From Bacteroidota bacterium (GTDB taxonomy: Bacteria; Bacteroidota; Bacteroidia; NORP154), in NCBI GenBank assembly GCA_022572355.1, contig JACZWC010000039.1, positions 1-46,123 on the forward strand: 46,123 bases of DNA, written 5' to 3'. A model generated the notes under the pieces. It searched no databases and was not told the DNA's origin. It saw only the letters and a program-made list of their open reading frames with translations. The stretch's first letter is position 1, and every line of letters starts with the position of its first letter. A program made the translations under genes and the position numbers. Of the stretch, positions 41,696 to 46,123 are shown piece after piece.

Positions 41696-43600
41696 TTAGT
41701 CCGTAAGGACGATTCTCTTTGTTATTGCCTCTGACCCGGTGTTAACCCTCATCAGGTACATGCCTCTTGGTTCGTTTGACATATCAATTTCAACAACATT
41801 TCCCGAAACCTCTTTTTGAGCGTTTACATGAACCCGTTCTCCCAGCACATTGTATATTTCGATGGAGAAATTATTTACATTGCCCCCATATTTATCCGTT
41901 TTGATGTAAATACTTCCTGACGAAGGGTTGGGATAAATTATCACATCCTCCAATTTTTCGTCAATTTGATTTATCGACGTAGTGTCAATGGGCGGCGGCA
42001 ATGTTACACAAAAGCTGAAAGAGGTATCCGTTAAGGAATTCCCCGATGCAATCGTACTACCCTCAGCGTCAGACAAAATAAATGATCCAATGGCATTGGC
42101 TGGAGGATCGTAAAAAGAGAAGGTGTAACATCCATTAGGTAGACAAATTACTTCAGAGTAAGACTTGTTCTTTTCATATCCTCCCGATGAATCCACAACA
42201 ATTCCCATGCTATCTCGAACATCCCATGAAAGCAATTGCGCTATTTGAAAGTCTCCTAGATTAAGGGTAAGTGTTGTAGAGTTCCCGATGACGAAGGCGA
42301 ATGATGATTGTGAAGAGTCGTTCAACAAGTAGCCATCTGTACCTCCATTTGGGTTTTCACTATAAACAGTTAAGGTATGTGAGCCAACTGATGCAACAAG
42401 CGGCGACAGTATTATCTGCTCCGAAGCGAGGGTGGCCAAAGATCCGGACCAAGCATATATCTTCGGTAATTCGGCATCCAGTTGATAATTAATGGAGACA
42501 GATGTCAGTGTATCAGATCCAACATTTGTCAGAGTGACTTCTGGATAAAATGCGTTTGTTCCACAAGCCGTATCATTGGGTGCAGCTATTGCCATACTCG
42601 CATCCAACGCATTAGGGGGTATGCATCCCAAGGAAGTTTTAAGGCCGGATGCGACGCTATTGAGGACGGCTAACATCATGTCTTTCTGGCCATAAGTGAA
42701 CATGTTGGTACAGGCGTCATAGGAATAATCCATATAATTCATGAACATTACACCTGGCGTATCTGGTGAGCACGCATCTAATTCTGGATACGAAGGGCAG
42801 CCAAATGTTGATCCTGCCTGATCAGGTGTGTCGGAAATTCCGTCGCTACCGTTGCATGTCCCCCCATCATCACCCCAGATGTGGTACAAGTTGAAACAAT
42901 GACATATTTCATGGACGGTTGTTCTTCCTAGGTGATAAGGAGGGCTGACATTACCTACCCTCCCAAAAGCAGTATTGTCAACGACAAGTCCCCACGTGTT
43001 TCCAATCCCGAATGGAAACTCACCGTATCCTAATATCCCTCCACTTAAGTCACACACCCATATATTCAAATACTCTAAAGTTGGCCAAGCATCTTTACCA
43101 CCTGTTGCATTAAACTTGACATCGTCGTTGGTGCTGAATGAAGTTTCAGTAGTCGAAGTTCTGGTAATACCATTTGTAGGATTTCCGTTAGGATCACGTA
43201 GAGCCAGACAAAATTCAATTTCCGTATCGGCAGCAACGGATTTGAAGGCATCTGGCGTGTTAGAAGTATCAGCATTCATTTTCCTGAAATCCTCATTTAG
43301 TACCTCTATTTGCGATATTACCTGTGCGTCGGAAATGTTCTCTGAAGCCGAATTATAAACAACATGGACTACGGTTGGTATCGTGATGATAGCTCCAAAC
43401 TTGTTTTGTCCTTTATGTAATTTAATCCACTGTTGCACCTCCAGATCTAGATTTTCCATTTGTATCTCAACCTGAGGATTCATAGCCTTCTGCATTTCCA
43501 GATGTTGCATAGTTCCACATCTTTCCTGGCCGTAACCAGTTGATGTAAGAATCATGATTAGCGCTACCTCGCTAATAATTTTACTCGCTGTTCTTTTCAT
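41696..43600 (-). CDS. Secreted M43-like zinc metalloprotease with T9SS type A sorting domain
   Basis: 634 residues. Signal peptide (about 1-26); catalytic domain with HEICHCFNLYH (about 228-238), the HExxHxxxxxH zinc site, and the Met-turn region VMFMNYMDYSYDACTNMFT characteristic of pappalysin-type (M43) proteases; a CARDB-like domain (about 330-440: ALDASMAIAAPNDTACGTN); a beta domain; a sorting domain (VIIYPNPSSGSIYIKTD to VLTD). The usual Gly after the second residue pair of HExGH is Cys here, which does not affect ligands. It should act outside the cell. Start is ATG 43600; earlier in-frame TTG adds eight residues without improving the leader. Confidence 0.88.
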   Translation of the reverse strand: MKRTASKIISEVALIMILTSTGYGQERCGTMQHLEMQKAMNPQVEIQMENLDLEVQQWIKLHKGQNKFGAIITIPTVVHVVYNSASENISDAQVISQIEVLNEDFRKMNADTSNTPDAFKSVAADTEIEFCLALRDPNGNPTNGITRTSTTETSFSTNDDVKFNATGGKDAWPTLEYLNIWVCDLSGGILGYGEFPFGIGNTWGLVVDNTAFGRVGNVSPPYHLGRTTVHEICHCFNLYHIWGDDGGTCNGSDGISDTPDQAGSTFGCPSYPELDACSPDTPGVMFMNYMDYSYDACTNMFTYGQKDMMLAVLNSVASGLKTSLGCIPPNALDASMAIAAPNDTACGTNAFYPEVTLTNVGSDTLTSVSINYQLDAELPKIYAWSGSLATLASEQIILSPLVASVGSHTLTVYSENPNGGTDGYLLNDSSQSSFAFVIGNSTTLTLNLGDFQIAQLLSWDVRDSMGIVVDSSGGYEKNKSYSEVICLPNGCYTFSFYDPPANAIGSFILSDAEGSTIASGNSLTDTSFSFCVTLPPPIDTTSINQIDEKLEDVIIYPNPSSGSIYIKTDKYGGNVNNFSIEIYNVLGERVHVNAQKEVSGNVVEIDMSNEPRGMYLMRVNTGSEAITKRIVLTD

Positions 43601-43648
43601 AGTCCTATAAATTATTACGTGCAATTGGATTTTGAGTTGTTATCATAA

Positions 43649-46123
43649 TTAGTTTCCTAAATCACTTTGATTCTTATTTTCCAGGTACTTTTGCAAAGCC
43701 TTTTCACCAAAAAGATGAAACACCACAGGCGTAACTATCATATCCAGCAAGGTTGAGCTGATCAATCCGCCAATAATTACTGTTGCTACTGGATATAATA
43801 TCTCTTTCCCTGGCGCGTCTTTTGCTAAGGTAAGGGGAATTAGCGCCAAAGCCGCTGTTAAAGCTGTCATTAACACCGGTACTAATCTCTCCAAAGATCC
43901 CCGGATAATCATTTTCTTCCCAAATTTTTCCCCTTCGTTTTCAACTAAGTGCAGATAGTGAGATATCATCATAATCCCGTTCCGGGATGCGATTCCAGTT
44001 AACGTAATAAATCCAACCAAAGAGGCTACAGAAAATACGCCTCCAGTAAGCCATACTGCTATAACGCTTCCAATCAATGCAAGTGGAATGTTCAACATGA
44101 TCTGCAAGACAATTCGCGGTGATTTAAAATATGAATACAGCGCCAGAAAAACCCCTGCCAGTGAGAAAAGACTCAATATTGATATGAGGCGCGAGGCAGA
44201 TTTCTGGCTTTCAAATTGTCCGCCATAGGTAATAAAGTAGCCTTGCGACAATTTAACTGACTGCATAATTTGTTCCTCAATATCGCTGACAGTGCTTCCT
44301 AAATCCCGACCTGACACATTGCATGAAACCACTAGTCTTCGCTGCGTGTTTTCGTGATTGATAGTATTTGGGCCGTTCTCAAAATAGATATCAGCTATTT
44401 CCGTAATTGGAATTAATTCTCCGCCCGGCGTTTCCATCAGCGCTCTTTTGATCACCTCAATACTATTTCTCTCATTCTCAGGTAGCCGGAGGATGAGTTC
44501 AAACCGCCTTTCCTTATCCAAAATATGAGAGACAACTTTTCCCTGATATAATATTTCCAGATCTTGCACAACTTCCCCTCTTTCTAATCCATAATATTTA
44601 AGCGCATCCTCTTTAGGTCGAATTATAAGCTGCGGAATTTGAACTTGCTTCTCGATCTGAACATCTACCACACCTTCAATCTTTGATATAGTATTCCTGA
44701 TCTCACTAGCATACTTTCTTAGCTCCATCAAGTCATTGCCAAATATTTTAATCGCTACCTGGGCTCTCACCCCAGATAATAAGTGGTCCAATCGATGGGA
44801 AATGGGTTGGCCAATATTGATGTTCAATCCCTTTACAATAGAGAGTTTCTCTCGTATATCCTCTGTAATCTCGCTTCGGGTTCGCTCATGCATGTCCTTC
44901 TTAAAGCTAACCTCGATTTCCGAGTTGGCAACTGGCTCCACGTGTTCATCCAATTCTGCCCGACCTGTTCTTCGAGCGGTAAAAGCCACTTCCGGCACTT
45001 TTAGAATTTGTTTTTCAGCAATGCTACCCAGCTTATTGCTCTCTTCCAAGGACGTACCCGCCGGCGCTGCTGCATTAATGGTCAGGGAACCCTCGTTGAA
45101 GGGTGGTAAAAACTCAGTACCGAAAAAAGGGATAAAAGAAGCTGCTATCAGGAATAAAGTCGCGGCTCCAATTAATATGGTTTTAGGATTACCCAGTCCA
45201 AAATGCAGGAGTTTTGTATCCTGTTTTTTAATCCACCTGACCAGGAATCCATCCTCTTCTGATTTCATCTGCTTAATGTTCGGAAGCAGATAGTAGCACA
45301 TAGCGGGGGTTACGGTCAACGCCACCAGAAGTGAAGCAATAATCGAGGTAATGTAGGCGATGCCAAGAGGTGCAAATATTCTTCCTTCCATGCCGCTCAA
45401 TGCGAAAAGCGGAATGAACACCAATACCACGATGATGGTTGCGTAAACAATGGAATTACGAACCTCTGTGGAGGCATCATATATCACTTTGATAACCGGC
45501 CTCGGGGTTTTCGAGTTTTGGTTTTCCCTCAGTCGTCTAAATACATTTTCCACATCAACAATTGCATCATCCACGAGTTCGCCAATTGCTATGGCAATTC
45601 CACCAAGTGTCATGGTATTTATGCTAATATCAAATGCTTTAAATACCAACGCTGTAATTATAAGTGACAAAGGAATTGCCGTAAGCGTAATAAGCGTGGT
45701 TCGAAAATTCAACAGAAACAGAAACAACACGATGACAACCAGGATGGCTCCGTCTCTGAGCGCTTCAACCACATTCGACAAAGCGGCCTCAATGAATTCA
45801 GCTTGCCTGAATACGTCTGTATTGATCTTTACATCTGCCGGCAAGGAAGGTTGTAACTCCTGCAATGCCTTGATAACTTCCTCGGTTAAATCAATCGTAC
45901 TGGCATTGGGTTGTTTCTCCACCGTTAAAATAACAGCAGGAACTCCATTCAGGCTGCCATCACCCCTTTTGAATTTCGCACCAAATTTTACTTCTGCTAC
46001 TTGCGAAATCAATATGGGAATATTGTCCTTAAAGCCAACAACAATGTCCCGAATCTCCTTTAAAGAGTTAATTCTGCCAATGTTACGGATTAGCACTTCG
46101 GATCCGCTTTTGTTAAAAAAGTT
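43649..46123 (-). CDS. CzcA/CusA-type heavy-metal efflux RND transporter, N terminus cut by window edge
   Basis: The last 824 residues of a protein that would be about 1,030 long; the frame remains open to the right edge (NFFNKSGSEVLIRNIGRI), so no start lies in view. The inner-membrane proton-driven pump works with a periplasmic adaptor and an outer-membrane channel. TMTLGGIAIAIGELVDDAIVDVENVF is the family's transmembrane helix 4 signature with charged residues; PAMCYYLLP, GTEFLPPFNEGS, and GFITLTGIASRNGIMMISHY also match. Metal specificity (Zn/Co/Cd versus Cu/Ag) cannot be fixed from this part. It is the first gene of the minus-strand series that continues into the metal region; its adaptor and channel genes are probably beyond the edge. 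Confidence 0.93.
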   Translation of the reverse strand, partial: NFFNKSGSEVLIRNIGRINSLKEIRDIVVGFKDNIPILISQVAEVKFGAKFKRGDGSLNGVPAVILTVEKQPNASTIDLTEEVIKALQELQPSLPADVKINTDVFRQAEFIEAALSNVVEALRDGAILVVIVLFLFLLNFRTTLITLTAIPLSLIITALVFKAFDISINTMTLGGIAIAIGELVDDAIVDVENVFRRLRENQNSKTPRPVIKVIYDASTEVRNSIVYATIIVVLVFIPLFALSGMEGRIFAPLGIAYITSIIASLLVALTVTPAMCYYLLPNIKQMKSEEDGFLVRWIKKQDTKLLHFGLGNPKTILIGAATLFLIAASFIPFFGTEFLPPFNEGSLTINAAAPAGTSLEESNKLGSIAEKQILKVPEVAFTARRTGRAELDEHVEPVANSEIEVSFKKDMHERTRSEITEDIREKLSIVKGLNINIGQPISHRLDHLLSGVRAQVAIKIFGNDLMELRKYASEIRNTISKIEGVVDVQIEKQVQIPQLIIRPKEDALKYYGLERGEVVQDLEILYQGKVVSHILDKERRFELILRLPENERNSIEVIKRALMETPGGELIPITEIADIYFENGPNTINHENTQRRLVVSCNVSGRDLGSTVSDIEEQIMQSVKLSQGYFITYGGQFESQKSASRLISILSLFSLAGVFLALYSYFKSPRIVLQIMLNIPLALIGSVIAVWLTGGVFSVASLVGFITLTGIASRNGIMMISHYLHLVENEGEKFGKKMIIRGSLERLVPVLMTALTAALALIPLTLAKDAPGKEILYPVATVIIGGLISSTLLDMIVTPVVFHLFGEKALQKYLENKNQSDLGN

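Noticed and set aside
44736..45293. Plus-strand frame of 185 codons inside the CzcA/CusA-type gene
   Set aside because: It is the shadow of a confidently identified RND pump; no motif is visible.

Overview
The window looks like chromosomal DNA of a Bacteroidota (Bacteroidetes) bacterium. Eight encoded proteins end in a type IX secretion system (T9SS) sorting domain. Several gene starts are preceded by the Bacteroidetes -7 box TAnnTTTG. The order DUF4175 coiled-coil protein, RsbW-like ATPase, ybeY, mnmG is one I recall from this phylum. DNA is moderately AT-rich. I cannot name the genus from the sequence alone. Two near-perfect ParB-binding (parS) sites bracket mnmG, so the left part is probably close to the replication origin.

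Layout. 1-4.4 kb: two GT-C type membrane glycosyltransferases (the first cut by the left edge) on either side of a tRNA-Arg(TCG); a decayed copy of the tRNA 3' end lies 175 bp downstream of it. 4.4-10.8 kb: housekeeping cluster on the minus strand (mnmG, ybeY, RsbW-like ATPase, DUF4175 protein). 10.9-14.6 kb: gltX, an AidB-like acyl-CoA dehydrogenase and a small secreted protein on the plus strand. 14.7-25.3 kb: three tandem giant paralogues, each with a signal peptide, a parallel beta-helix carrying long glycine-rich insertions, Ig/PKD modules and a T9SS tag (two type A, one type B), followed by an Mpo1-like gene. 25.6-30.5 kb: a secreted subtilisin with a translationally coupled lipoprotein resembling its propeptide, then uvrC and gpsA. 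30.6-33.6 kb: a SprB-repeat/beta-propeller secreted protein.

33.8-46.1 kb reads as a metal-handling region, all on the minus strand. An ArsR/SmtB repressor gene heads a tightly spaced run: arsR, merTP, a GDCCVxPL-type Cys-rich protein, a T9SS-secreted degenerate cupredoxin, a second T9SS protein sharing a Cys-pair module with it, an Omp28-like CxxC lipoprotein, and a 49-codon ORF ending in HCLNC. A second transcription unit just upstream encodes an exported HMA-thioredoxin fusion and an outer-membrane beta-barrel whose mature N terminus would begin CPAC. Both units start with an identical inverted repeat (GTTTAAG-N6-CTTAAAC) placed over the -33 box of a full Bacteroidetes promoter, so one ArsR protein probably controls both. 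Further upstream are a choice-of-anchor V-like T9SS protein, a His-rich DUF4396 membrane protein, a DUF2147 protein, an M43-type metalloprotease and a CzcA/CusA-type RND pump cut by the right edge. No merA is in view.

The strongest candidates for something new are (1) this two-unit regulon, which appears to link inner-membrane MerTP transport to T9SS-secreted and outer-membrane Cys proteins, and (2) the tandem array of beta-helix proteins with polyglycine insertions. I see no CRISPR array, insertion sequence or rRNA in the window.
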